Below, in pieces: positions 16,849 through 25,151 of a stretch of 64,000 nucleotides of DNA. Source of the DNA: an uncultured Clostridia bacterium (lineage in GTDB: Bacteria; Bacillota; Clostridia; Saccharofermentanales; Saccharofermentanaceae); NCBI GenBank assembly GCA_946187935.1, contig CAMHSJ010000001.1, forward strand, positions 124,001 through 188,000, read 5' to 3'. Below the pieces are notes generated by a model. It was not told the DNA's origin, made no database searches, and was given only the letters and a program-made list of their open reading frames with translations. The position numbers and the translations under genes are program-made. Position 1 is the stretch's first letter. Every line of letters starts with the position of its first letter.

Positions 16849-18279
16849 CCTGACATGAGGCGAAGCTTCCTTGTAGTAGGCAAGGAATATCACGAGCGCA
16901 ACAGACAGAACGCTTAATGCCACGGTAACTGCCAGTATGGCAATATTTGAACTGAAGATCAGATCGGCTGCGAAAGCAATGGCGAGTATCAGACAGATGT
17001 TTACTGCGCTTACTATGTAAGGCTTAACAAGGTTCGGCCTCACTTCACTTCTGGTAAATATAACTCCTGTTGCCAGCATTATCACTTCGGATATGACGGT
17101 GGTCACGGCAGCGGCATAGTAACCATATATCGGGATGAATACCGCATTCAATCCGACATTCACCACAGCAGAGACTATCGTGCCATAGAGCACCAGCTTC
17201 TCCTTCTTGTACGGTATCATTATCACGCTGACATAGTAGCAGCCTGAAGTTGCAAAGAACAGCGCTATCGAGAGGATCTTGAGAAGGGGCCCTGCCTCGA
17301 GGTACCCGCTGCCGCTGAACAACAGAACGATATTATCGCTTATGGCGAACAGTCCGCAGCAGGCCGGCATCAGGATGAGCAGCAGGGCGGTCCTGATCTT
17401 ATTGAGCAAAACGGTATTATCTTTATTCCCGGCGATGTTGTTTGAGACTCTCGGGATGGCGACAGCTAAAGATGCATTCAGCACCTGTTTAACGGATAAG
17501 TAGATCCTTGCTGCAGCGCTGTAGATGCCGACGGCATATTCATCTTTAAGGATACCGAGCATTACCACATCGGAATTGATATAGAAGAATGAAGCTACTG
17601 TGCTCCCGAACAGTATCATGATGGGGCCAAGGTGTTTATTCCCCCCGATATCGAGCGTGAAACGGGGACTGATGCCATAGCGCCTTCTAATGTAGAAAAC
17701 GTTGGCAATACCCGCGAGAACATCAGTCGACACACAGGCGAGGGCATATAAGATGTAATCTTCCGGGCCATGCACGAGAAGGAACATCAGCGCAAGTGAG
17801 ATCAGGTGGCAGATGATATATCTTACGGTTATATAGGCATAGTCTTCATAGACTGTGTTGATCCAATCCGTGCCGAGAGTGGTGAACAGTATGCATAAGC
17901 TCTGTATCAGCAATAATACTGAGTATCCGTCGGTCTTCTTCCAGAAAAGAAGGAGCATTATCAGCAGCAGATAGGAAAATGCCATGGACATTATGTTTAT
18001 CGAGAACACCTGGCTGGCAAGCTTTTGGAATGAGGCTTTATCATCCCTGACTTTTGCGCCTTCGCGGATCGCGTATTCGATGACGCCCAGGCATGCCACC
18101 AGAGCGATGCATCCGATTATCGAAAAGCCGAACTGTACCTTCCCGTAATTGCCGGCTCCCAACACCCTCGTTGCATACGGAAATGTTACCAGCGGGAAAA
18201 GGACTGCGCAGACCTGGCGCATGGCATTTAACGCCGAGTTCTTCTTAAGCGATCCCGGCTTTTTGGGAGCTTTATCCAT
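16804..18279 (-). CDS. Wzx-type polysaccharide flippase (MOP/MATE superfamily)
   Basis: 491 aa with about 14 hydrophobic spans and the family N-terminus NALRQV/LFPLVTFPYATRVLGAGNYGKVQF (seen here as NAMRQVCAVLFPLVTFPYAT). The family moves lipid-linked repeat units across the membrane. It is the last gene of a minus operon (phosphatase, glycosyltransferase-like, flippase), with an 8-bp overlap to the gene upstream. Converging on the glycosyltransferase operon, it completes the synthesis-flip-polymerise set. Confidence 0.9.
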   Translation of the reverse strand: MDKAPKKPGSLKKNSALNAMRQVCAVLFPLVTFPYATRVLGAGNYGKVQFGFSIIGCIALVACLGVIEYAIREGAKVRDDKASFQKLASQVFSINIMSMAFSYLLLIMLLLFWKKTDGYSVLLLIQSLCILFTTLGTDWINTVYEDYAYITVRYIICHLISLALMFLLVHGPEDYILYALACVSTDVLAGIANVFYIRRRYGISPRFTLDIGGNKHLGPIMILFGSTVASFFYINSDVVMLGILKDEYAVGIYSAAARIYLSVKQVLNASLAVAIPRVSNNIAGNKDNTVLLNKIRTALLLILMPACCGLFAISDNIVLLFSGSGYLEAGPLLKILSIALFFATSGCYYVSVIMIPYKKEKLVLYGTIVSAVVNVGLNAVFIPIYGYYAAAVTTVISEVIMLATGVIFTRSEVRPNLVKPYIVSAVNICLILAIAFAADLIFSSNIAILAVTVALSVLSVALVIFLAYYKEASPHVRLFFKKLAKDRGTQN

Positions 18280-19207
18280 CTGTTATCCTCCCAAGCCAGC
18301 TTTCGAAAGAATACTTTTCCGATATATCAGGCGGAACGGGCCTGAAGTCAGACTTGATGAAAGAACTGAGACGGTCCTTATCATCAAGTCCCAATACAAA
18401 GATGTTCTCGGGATCATAGAGATCATAAGAAGTTATGTGCCTGTTATTGGTTATCAGTTTCTTGCGTCCGAATAACGCTTCCAGTGATCTTAATGTCAGA
18501 CCTTTTTGCTCCGGCCTGTTGAGTTCAAGTATGCAGGAATAACCTCTGATATCAGACAGGACATCCGCGTAATCAGTTTCCGTGTCTGTCAGGATAATAT
18601 TGCGGGGAACATCAGCATACCCGGCGTCTTGATCCTTCTGAAGGATGAGCTTGCTCCTGATGCCCAAGTCCTCAAACATCAGGGCGGTCTTCTTAAGATC
18701 TTCGAAGCGTGATTTATCGTATCCAATGTAGTAAACACCTTCCTTGGCAGGTGCCTCATCATCGAAGAGCTCTTTGAAATGAAACTGGGGGATATATGTA
18801 TACCCGTTTAAAGCCGCGTATTCCTCATCAAATGTACAGACCTCACAGCAGGAAGTGATCTCTTCTTCAAGGGGCCTTACGTTCCAAAGCCAAACCTTGA
18901 TCCTTATGTCAGGAGCGTATTTCCTGATGAACCTTACGAGATATACGGTAAGGGCCTTGTCAAAGATAACGATGGTCTCATACCGGGATAATCTGTCCTT
19001 CCAGTTTGCGATAAGATGTCTGTATAAGAATGGTATCTTCGACCTGAGGCACACCTTGTTATAAAGGGAAGGGAAATAGATCTTATCTATCGGGACGGAA
19101 TAGGGCTCACAGACCTCTAACCCCTTTGATCTGATCTCACGGGTAAAGAAGCTCTCAAAACTGTTATCATCAGCGCGGATGAAGAGTACCGGTTTAACTT
19201 CCGTCAT
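18272..19207 (-). CDS. Glycosyltransferase-like protein of the polysaccharide locus
   Basis: 311 aa, soluble. I do not recognise a named family. The C-terminal phrase GLTLRSLEALFGRKKLITNN resembles the donor-binding region of GT-B glycosyltransferases of the CgeB/rhamnan type, where a Leu-Glu-Ala/Thr-Leu-Gly segment precedes a Lys-Leu-Ile-Thr. A VWLWNVRP segment sits in the middle. Overlaps of 4 and 8 bp with its neighbours show tight coupling to the flippase. A sugar-transfer role is inferred. Confidence 0.5.
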   Translation of the reverse strand: MTEVKPVLFIRADDNSFESFFTREIRSKGLEVCEPYSVPIDKIYFPSLYNKVCLRSKIPFLYRHLIANWKDRLSRYETIVIFDKALTVYLVRFIRKYAPDIRIKVWLWNVRPLEEEITSCCEVCTFDEEYAALNGYTYIPQFHFKELFDDEAPAKEGVYYIGYDKSRFEDLKKTALMFEDLGIRSKLILQKDQDAGYADVPRNIILTDTETDYADVLSDIRGYSCILELNRPEQKGLTLRSLEALFGRKKLITNNRHITSYDLYDPENIFVLGLDDKDRLSSFIKSDFRPVPPDISEKYSFESWLGRITDG

Positions 19208-19881
19208 GACAAGGATCCTTTATATGCTCTTACAGGTTCGTTTCCCTCGGGAGTTACTTTGTAGTATCTTTCGGTGTCAGTGTCTGTCAGCAGCACGGGT
19301 ATCACCCCTGAATCATAAACCGAACCGTCTATGTAGTAATGACTTGCACCATCATAGAATATGTCGTGAAATGAAGCATCACCTGAAATGGCAGCGGTTC
19401 CTATGTGTCCTGCAACGACCTTCTTGTCAATATCAGGGATCTGTCCAAGATCAGCAGGATATTTCGAAGTGAAGATGTGATCAGGCGTGCCGCTCTCCCA
19501 CCAGTCGCCGGTCTCCTCGTCTATTCCCGCATGACAGTAGATGGTATTGCCGAAGACTTTATATAGAGGGAGCTTCTTCATCCAGGCAATATAATGAGCA
19601 TCGCCTTCCAGAGGTTTTTCTGTGTCATCTATAGTGGCAAGCCCCATAATGCAGCTGTCTTCATGGTTGCCCATAAGAGCTATGACTTTCTCTTTGCCGT
19701 ATTCAGTCTCAAGGGAGATGATAAGATCCAAGACGCCTCTGCTGTCAGGTCCCATATGCACATAATCACCGAGCAATATGAGCATGGTATCTTTGTCAGA
19801 CAGTTTATCCGTGACAAGAGACAGAGCTTTCTTAAACTCATCAAGATGTCCGTGAATGTCTGACATAGAATATATGCGCAT
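19204..19881 (-). CDS. PPP-family metallophosphatase (ApaH/PrpE-like)
   Basis: 225 aa with metal-binding MSDIHGHLDEF, then LLGDYVHMGPDS and MGNHEDSC, and a later HAGIDEETG plus AGHIGT. These are the blocks of PPP-type phosphatases and Ap4A hydrolases. The normally strict GDxVDRG motif reads GDYVHMG here, so the Asp-Arg pair is replaced. The first Asp, which binds metal, is kept. Start ATG 19881 has AAAGGAG upstream and TATAAT beyond that. It is first in an operon with the glycosyltransferase-like and flippase genes. Confidence 0.8.
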   Translation of the reverse strand: MRIYSMSDIHGHLDEFKKALSLVTDKLSDKDTMLILLGDYVHMGPDSRGVLDLIISLETEYGKEKVIALMGNHEDSCIMGLATIDDTEKPLEGDAHYIAWMKKLPLYKVFGNTIYCHAGIDEETGDWWESGTPDHIFTSKYPADLGQIPDIDKKVVAGHIGTAAISGDASFHDIFYDGASHYYIDGSVYDSGVIPVLLTDTDTERYYKVTPEGNEPVRAYKGSLS

Positions 19882-19924
19882 CAGATCATGCTCCTTTGTT
19901 TTATCTGATTATACATCACGCGCG

Positions 19925-19960
19925 AAAAGAAAAGGGGCTCACGGCTGAACCGTAAACCCC
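19925..19960 (-). terminator. Intrinsic terminator of the ClpP/VirD4-like operon
   Basis: Read on the minus strand: GGGG, TTT, ACGG, a five-base loop, CCGT, GAG, CCCC, then TTTTCTTTT. The stem overlaps the last codons of the ATPase gene. Confidence 0.75.
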
Positions 19961-21174
19961 GTAACTTCATCTGTTGCCTTGATCTTGTCGACCTGAAGAG
20001 GCTTCTCACCGCTGGTGATGAGTATCGCCTTGCCTCTGGGAAGGCTGAGCACCGAATGCCTGGTCATATTGGCGTGATTGGAGACGAAATCTGCAGTCTC
20101 CAGATCATGTCCGCCTCCGAGATAGAGTATGGTATCGCAGTTATTGATGATGGTTGTCGCCGAATCCTTGCCGTACATATGATTAAGCTGTGAGAGGCTC
20201 TGGAGCATGATGCTCACGCTGATGTTGCGGCTCCTGATGATCGAGATCGTCATGTCGAAATCAGGGATCTTGGCAGCGGCCGCGAAATCGTCGAGGAAGA
20301 GATTAACAGGGCAGGGAAGTTCGCCTGTCTCATTCTTATCGGCATCATCGATCAGCGTCTGGAGGATCTGGCAGTTGATGATGCAGCTGAGTACGTTGTA
20401 ACTGCGGTCGTGGTCTGATGAATTGATGAACAAGGCCGTCTTCCTTCTGCCTAACTGGTGGATGTCAACGGCATCCCCGGATGCGAAGATCGTATTGAAC
20501 TCCTTGCAGTCAAAGGCATCGAGACTCTCGTTGACGAATTCGAGAACGCAGCGGTAGGTCTTCTCCGACTTGTTAAAGTCTGAGAGCATCGCGTACTTTC
20601 TTGCCGTATATGAATCAGGGTGATCGAGGGCAAACTCCTCTACCTTGTCTGAAGCAGCGCCGGAGAGAAAACCCCTGTGAAGCTTAAGGACTGAAGTCAT
20701 GTTACGCTTGTCATAAGGCATGGCCTCGATGACATAGCCGATGTAAAGCGAGATCATACGAGCTGCGGACTGCGTCCAGAACGGATCGTCCTTGGCCATC
20801 TCAGGCACCAGAAGGGTGGCGATCTTCTTGATGTCTGCCTCGAGAAGCATTCCGCTCTTGTTGCGCCTGATGTAGCTTAACGGATTATATCCGCAGGAAG
20901 CTGAAGGATCGACGAGGTCTATCAGCCTGACATCATATCCCTTGTCTTCAAGAGATTTCCTGTACTTGCCGTAGAGCTTGCCCTTTGTATCTGAGCAGAC
21001 AAAACTTCCTGACGGGTGATAGATGTTAGGCGAGATGTACCCGGTCGTCTTGCCGGACCCTGAGCCGCCGATTACAAGGTCGTTGCGGTTAAGACCTGTG
21101 AGCTTGCCGTCGTTCAAGCGCGTGATACCTGCTGCGATGATCCTCTCGCCGGGGTTGTTAAATAATTCTTCCAT
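19939..21174 (-). CDS. VirD4/TraG-like coupling-protein ATPase without membrane anchor
   Basis: 411 aa. Walker A GSGSGKT lies at residues 37-43 and is followed by the VirD4-family segment SPNIYHPSGSFVCSDTKGKLY. Walker B is LFLDDFAAAAKIPDF, with Asp-Asp where the family usually has Asp-Glu. The distal SIIRSRNISVSIMLQSLSQL motif is diagnostic of type IV coupling proteins. The usual N-terminal transmembrane domain is absent. I place the start at ATG 21174, which has AAGGAGG with five-base spacing, rather than the longer frame from 21225. It is last in a three-gene operon after an unknown protein and a ClpP-like protease. No relaxase or other secretion gene is in the window. Confidence 0.85.
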   Translation of the reverse strand: MEELFNNPGERIIAAGITRLNDGKLTGLNRNDLVIGGSGSGKTTGYISPNIYHPSGSFVCSDTKGKLYGKYRKSLEDKGYDVRLIDLVDPSASCGYNPLSYIRRNKSGMLLEADIKKIATLLVPEMAKDDPFWTQSAARMISLYIGYVIEAMPYDKRNMTSVLKLHRGFLSGAASDKVEEFALDHPDSYTARKYAMLSDFNKSEKTYRCVLEFVNESLDAFDCKEFNTIFASGDAVDIHQLGRRKTALFINSSDHDRSYNVLSCIINCQILQTLIDDADKNETGELPCPVNLFLDDFAAAAKIPDFDMTISIIRSRNISVSIMLQSLSQLNHMYGKDSATTIINNCDTILYLGGGHDLETADFVSNHANMTRHSVLSLPRGKAILITSGEKPLQVDKIKATDEVTGFTVQP

Positions 21175-21184
21175 AAAGGCCTCC

Positions 21185-21757
21185 TTATTCTCTTCCGATG
21201 ATGCCTGTAGCGAGACCGAACTCAACGGCTTCTTCTGCGTTGTAGAACGAGTCTGTGCTTGTTACCTTTAAGATGTCGTCCATGCTCTTTCCCGTGACAT
21301 CCGCGATGATCTTTGCAAGGACGTCTCTCGTCTCGACTAACTTATCCACTTCCTCCTGGATCTCATGGGCCTTCTTGCCGCCGATATCGTGCGTTGAATA
21401 GGACGGGTCGTGGATCATGATGCGCGAATGTTCATAGACCTCACGGGTGCTTCCCGCCAGAAAGAGTATGGCGCCCATGCTGTAGCAGATGCCGATCGAA
21501 ACCGTGCGCACGGGACTTCTCATGGTCTTGATAAAGTCATATACGGCAAGTCCCGAGAGCACGTCGCCACCGGGCGAATTGATAAACACCGTGATCTCGC
21601 CGTCGCCTTCCTGATCGAGCGCCATGAGCTGCTTGATGAGACACGCGGATGTCCTGGAATTGACCTCGTCTGTGAGGAAGATCCTGCGTGATGTAAGGAG
21701 GATATCCTCCTCGGGGATAGGTGTGTAACCTGATGATGTTTCTCTTATGATAGCCAT
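21185..21757 (-). CDS. ClpP-like serine protease (paralogue)
   Basis: 190 aa with the full ClpP fold pattern: INSPGGDVLSGLAVYD, nucleophile Ser93 in YSMGA, His116 in MIHDP, and Asp169 in TSTDSFYNAEEA. Length is close to classical ClpP. The start is ATG 21757, which has AAAGGAG and lies four bases after the upstream stop; a 24-residue longer frame has no such site. ClpP normally forms a tetradecamer fed by a ClpX/ClpA/ClpC unfoldase. None is encoded here; the only ATPase in the operon is VirD4-like. Whether it is the housekeeping ClpP or a specialised copy cannot be decided from this window. Confidence 0.88.
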   Translation of the reverse strand: MAIIRETSSGYTPIPEEDILLTSRRIFLTDEVNSRTSACLIKQLMALDQEGDGEITVFINSPGGDVLSGLAVYDFIKTMRSPVRTVSIGICYSMGAILFLAGSTREVYEHSRIMIHDPSYSTHDIGGKKAHEIQEEVDKLVETRDVLAKIIADVTGKSMDDILKVTSTDSFYNAEEAVEFGLATGIIGRE

Positions 21758-21761
21758 TAGA

Positions 21762-22715
21762 TCATTCTCCTTTCGGTTCAAAGATCCTCTTAAAGAGGAC
21801 GGCTGCTCTTCCGTCTGATGTTCTTTCAAGTCTTAAAGGCTCGAGTTCCCCCTCGGGGTAGACTGCTTCGTAATCGCTTGATGAGTGATAGGAATACAGC
21901 TCGACCTTCCTGCCCCCCAGCATGTCGAAAAAGACTTCCGGCGGAAGGAGACCCGTCTTCTGCAGAAGAAGTGAATTTCTGAGGAATTCTTCCTCCGTGT
22001 CGTCCACATCTATACCGATATCGCTCATGAGGGATTCGAGATCCACTATGTCATCTTCCGTATCACCTGCGAGCCAAGAATGGTTCGGATCGTATAACGT
22101 CAGTATGATGACCTTCTCCTTGGAGAAGATGTACAGCGTCCAGTCATCCTTGGGGATGTAATACATGACAGGTGATTCAGGAAGGCTTACCCCGGCATAT
22201 GCTTCCGGATCGTAGAGATTGGCGATCCCGCGCCTGCCTGATAAGAAACTGTACACCATGCTCCTTTCTTCTGAATAGATATTGTTGTTATCCAGAAAAC
22301 GCTGTACTGACATCGCGCCGGTTTCAGTGCTCTTGGATGAAATCTCACCGGATAAGGCAAACCTTGTAATAAGAGCCAGATACTCGAAGATGTTCATGTA
22401 TTCTTTGTTGTCATAGAGCTTGCTTATTGCCTTTATCCTGTTTAAGGCATCCGAGTAGTCGTCATCTGTCAGATCATCAAGAAGCCCCTGTTTGACCATG
22501 CGCGAAAAATCGATCGCGGGATTGCGGAGCATGAGCTTTTTTGAGAACATGTTGAGCCTGTCAGAATCCCTGCCTTCCTTAGGCAGGATGGAGACCTCTC
22601 TGGCATTCCCCGTGTCAGGATCGTAATCAAAAAGGTAATGCATATAGATCTTGGAGGGGTTGATCAAAAAGTCCGGACTTGCCTTGTTTACATAATCCTT
22701 GTCGTAGAAATCCAT
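21762..22715 (-). CDS. Unknown protein, first gene of the ClpP/VirD4-like operon
   Basis: 317 aa, acidic, without signal peptide or membrane span. I recognise no domain. Visible features are a helical first half (to about residue 130), an LSGRRGIANLYDPEAY stretch, and an aromatic-rich beta-like section (MYYIPKDDWTLYIFSKEKVIILTLYD, residues about 183-208). A very acidic segment (about 213-240) follows. The start has AAAGGAG. Four bases separate its stop from the ClpP start, so the proteins are made together. Confidence 0.75.
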   Translation of the reverse strand: MDFYDKDYVNKASPDFLINPSKIYMHYLFDYDPDTGNAREVSILPKEGRDSDRLNMFSKKLMLRNPAIDFSRMVKQGLLDDLTDDDYSDALNRIKAISKLYDNKEYMNIFEYLALITRFALSGEISSKSTETGAMSVQRFLDNNNIYSEERSMVYSFLSGRRGIANLYDPEAYAGVSLPESPVMYYIPKDDWTLYIFSKEKVIILTLYDPNHSWLAGDTEDDIVDLESLMSDIGIDVDDTEEEFLRNSLLLQKTGLLPPEVFFDMLGGRKVELYSYHSSSDYEAVYPEGELEPLRLERTSDGRAAVLFKRIFEPKGE

Positions 22716-22820
22716 GTGGTCTCCTTTCTGTTTTGTGTTGGGGTTGTGTTCTTATAGTTCTTTGGCGGGAAAGAAAAGTTAACGGTAATTTTCATCAAGG
22801 CGGAGACTTTCCTTATTTGC

Positions 22821-22826
22821 TATAAT
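22821..22826 (+). promoter_or_regulatory. Extended -10 box giving a probable leaderless cca mRNA
   Basis: TGC-TATAAT, then exactly six bases before the ATG at 22833. The predicted start of transcription is the A of ATG. No Shine-Dalgarno is present in the preceding 25 bases. Confidence 0.55.
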
Positions 22827-22832
22827 CTGACC

Positions 22833-24197
22833 ATGAACTACAGATCAGACATTCCTTCATATGTCAGTGACATTCTTGATCTCGTAAACAGCGCGGGATA
22901 TGAGGCTTATGTCGTCGGAGGCGCCGTAAGAGATCTTTTGGTCGGAAGAAGGCCCCACGATTTTGATCTTGCTTCAGATGCAACGCCTGATCAGATAGTT
23001 AAGCTGTTTGAAGAAAACCACATAAGATATGTGGATATGGCCGCCAAACACGGAACCATCACCGCCATTACGCCTGACGGAAACATCGAGATAACCACGT
23101 TCAGATCTGATGGTATATACGAAGATGCCAGGCATCCGGCAGATGTAACTTTCACACGGAGTATCGAAGAAGATGTATCAAGAAGAGACTTTACGATAAA
23201 CTCCCTCTATCTTGATCCGGATGGTGAAATAAGGGATCTTACAGGCGGCATGGAAGATATCAGCAAACACCTCATCAGGGCTGTCGGAGATCCTGTCAGG
23301 AGATTTGAAGAGGATGCCTTGAGGATCCTGAGGGCCATCAGGTTTGAGGCGCTCCTGGGTTTTGATATAGAACCGAAGACCAAAGATGCGATGGACCAAA
23401 AAGCATCCAATCTGGAGCTCATCTCTTCCGAGAGGATACAGTCTGAATTCATATACATGTTAAGGTGTCCTTTTGCTTCCAAGGCGATAAGGGATAACTT
23501 GGATATCTTGAGCATCATCCTTCCGGAATTAAGGCTCATGAAAGGGTTTGACCAGAAGAGCAGATATCATGATCTCGACATGCTGGAGCACACTCTTAAA
23601 GTCTTAGACGGCATACCGTTAAGAGAAGGAGACAGACCTTTAAGGGACAGCGAACTTGCAGCTGCGGCGCTGCTTCATGACATGGGAAAACCTTCTAGCT
23701 TTGTAATAGACAGGCATGGTTTCGGCCACATGAAGGGGCACCCTGAGATCTCAAAAGAGATCGCAATAAGAGTCTTATCCGGGCTTAAGTGCACCAAGGC
23801 TTTTATAAATGATGTTGCAGGCCTGGTAGAACTGCACGACACCTTCATCCCTTGTGAGAAGACTGCCGTCCACCGTTTTATGTGCGAACATGATGAAGCG
23901 TTCCTGGCAAGACTTGCACTGCTTCAAAGGGCTGACATAGATGCCCATTCCGAGCTTGGCAAGAGCAGGATCGTTAAGCTTGAAGGAAGGCTTGAACTGG
24001 AAAAGCAGCTGAGGGATGAAGGTGCAGCCTTCTCGGTCTCAGATCTTAAGATCGGAGGAGATGATCTTATAAGGCTCGGTGTTCCTACAGGTCCCCGGAT
24101 AGGACAGATACTTGATGAATTGTTCGAACTCTACCTTAACGGACAGACCTCCAATGAGGCTTTTGCCCTTGAACAAAAGGCTAAGGGCTTGATTTAA
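22833..24197 (+). CDS. cca: CCA-adding tRNA nucleotidyltransferase
   Basis: 454 aa. The N-terminal nucleotidyltransferase head has VVGGAVRDLL and HDFDLASDA (catalytic Asp-x-Asp). A neck region (RRDFTINSLYLD and RFEEDALRILRAIRF) is typical of class II CCA enzymes, and an HD domain follows (AALLHDMGKPS near residue 290). It completes or repairs the 3' CCA of tRNAs in the cytosol. The two tRNAs in this window already encode CCA, so here it would serve in repair or for other tRNAs. The gene stands alone and its mRNA may be leaderless. Confidence 0.95.
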   Translation: MNYRSDIPSYVSDILDLVNSAGYEAYVVGGAVRDLLVGRRPHDFDLASDATPDQIVKLFEENHIRYVDMAAKHGTITAITPDGNIEITTFRSDGIYEDARHPADVTFTRSIEEDVSRRDFTINSLYLDPDGEIRDLTGGMEDISKHLIRAVGDPVRRFEEDALRILRAIRFEALLGFDIEPKTKDAMDQKASNLELISSERIQSEFIYMLRCPFASKAIRDNLDILSIILPELRLMKGFDQKSRYHDLDMLEHTLKVLDGIPLREGDRPLRDSELAAAALLHDMGKPSSFVIDRHGFGHMKGHPEISKEIAIRVLSGLKCTKAFINDVAGLVELHDTFIPCEKTAVHRFMCEHDEAFLARLALLQRADIDAHSELGKSRIVKLEGRLELEKQLRDEGAAFSVSDLKIGGDDLIRLGVPTGPRIGQILDELFELYLNGQTSNEAFALEQKAKGLI

Positions 24198-24300
24198 CAA
24201 AATCTTAATAACAACTTTATAAACGAAGGCTCAATGTGATTGAATTCGTTTTAGTGATATAACTATAATATTGTATTAATCCTAAAGGGGGATCTATGTT

Positions 24301-24978
24301 ATGAAAAACAGAAGAGGTTTTACGCTGGTCGAGCTGATGATCACGATCGGCATCATCGTAATAGTGGCAGCTGCGGGAACGGTAGGCATCGTTATCTCGC
24401 TCAAGAGAAATCAGGAGAAGGCAGCAAACCTGTCAGCAGGAGCCCAGAATTTCGAGAGCGCAGCTTATGAGCAGCTCGGCGGAATGAATGAGAGCCTGGA
24501 CTATCTGCCGCCTGTCCAGACAAAGCTTCCTGATCCTTCCGAGTCAGACCCTTCAGAAGTGTCTGAGGCATCAGAGGCTTCAGAAGCATCGGAGCATAAG
24601 GATCCAGAACCATCGGAGCATAAGGATCCTGATCCTGAGGACGATGCCACGGGTGGCTCAGCCACATATAATGGTCCTTTGGGTCACAGAGGTGATGCGG
24701 GAAATACTATCCAGTCAATAAGTGATAACCCCGACGGATCAACAACTATTAATCTTTGCTATAACCAGTGGAACGATGGTGCTGTTACCATTCGCAGCAA
24801 CGGAGACGGCACGTATCAGATCCATGGCGACCGCAACGGAGGCAATGTAATAGGCAATGCACTTGCATCCACAGGAGTTTCTTTTGACTGGGGACCGATA
24901 AATAGCAACCAAACATTTACCATGAATAACGAGCAGGCGACAGCTTGGGCTAATGTTTATGGTATTACTCTGAAGTAA
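24301..24978 (+). CDS. Type IV prepilin-like protein
   Basis: 225 aa with a class III signal sequence: short basic leader MKNRRG, cleavage before Phe, then FTLVELMITIGIIVIVAAA, with Glu at +5 of the mature form. It would be processed by a PilD-type peptidase and inserted through its N-terminal helix. Residues about 80-118 are an acidic, repetitive linker (SEASEASEASEHKDPEPSEH...), followed by a Gly/Asn-rich globular part. Ribosome site GGGGG at good distance. No pilus assembly ATPase, platform protein or peptidase is in the window, so it is an orphan minor pilin or pseudopilin here. Confidence 0.85.
   Translation: MKNRRGFTLVELMITIGIIVIVAAAGTVGIVISLKRNQEKAANLSAGAQNFESAAYEQLGGMNESLDYLPPVQTKLPDPSESDPSEVSEASEASEASEHKDPEPSEHKDPDPEDDATGGSATYNGPLGHRGDAGNTIQSISDNPDGSTTINLCYNQWNDGAVTIRSNGDGTYQIHGDRNGGNVIGNALASTGVSFDWGPINSNQTFTMNNEQATAWANVYGITLK
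24587..24629 (+). repeat. Two 19-bp direct repeats in the prepilin linker
   Basis: CATCGGAGCATAAGGATCC occurs at 24587-24605 and 24611-24629, a 24-bp period encoding two copies of PSEHKDP-like sequence. Slippage here would change linker length in frame. Confidence 0.85.
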
Positions 24979-25126
24979 GATTCCGGGGTATTGGATCAAT
25001 AAGGATCTTCGTTTACAGAAAAGTTATAAAGACACAACACTTTGAATAAGAAATGTTTTTATTAAGGTTTTACAATTAAATTAGCTATTGAAGTGACCTC
25101 ACTTTATATAGATCACCCTTGAGTTA

Positions 25127-25150
25127 GGCTGTCTCTCGTAGGCAGCCTTT
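25127..25150 (+). terminator. Probable terminator after the prepilin gene
   Basis: GGCTGTC, seven-base loop, GGCAGCC (one U-G pair), then TTTCTT. It lies at the end of the convergent ABC transporter gene. Confidence 0.6.
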
Positions 25151-25151
25151 C

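Noticed and set aside
19939..22715. ClpP/VirD4 operon considered as part of an integrative conjugative element
   Set aside because: No integrase, relaxase, VirB4, att-like repeats or tRNA boundary within this region. It remains possible as a remnant.
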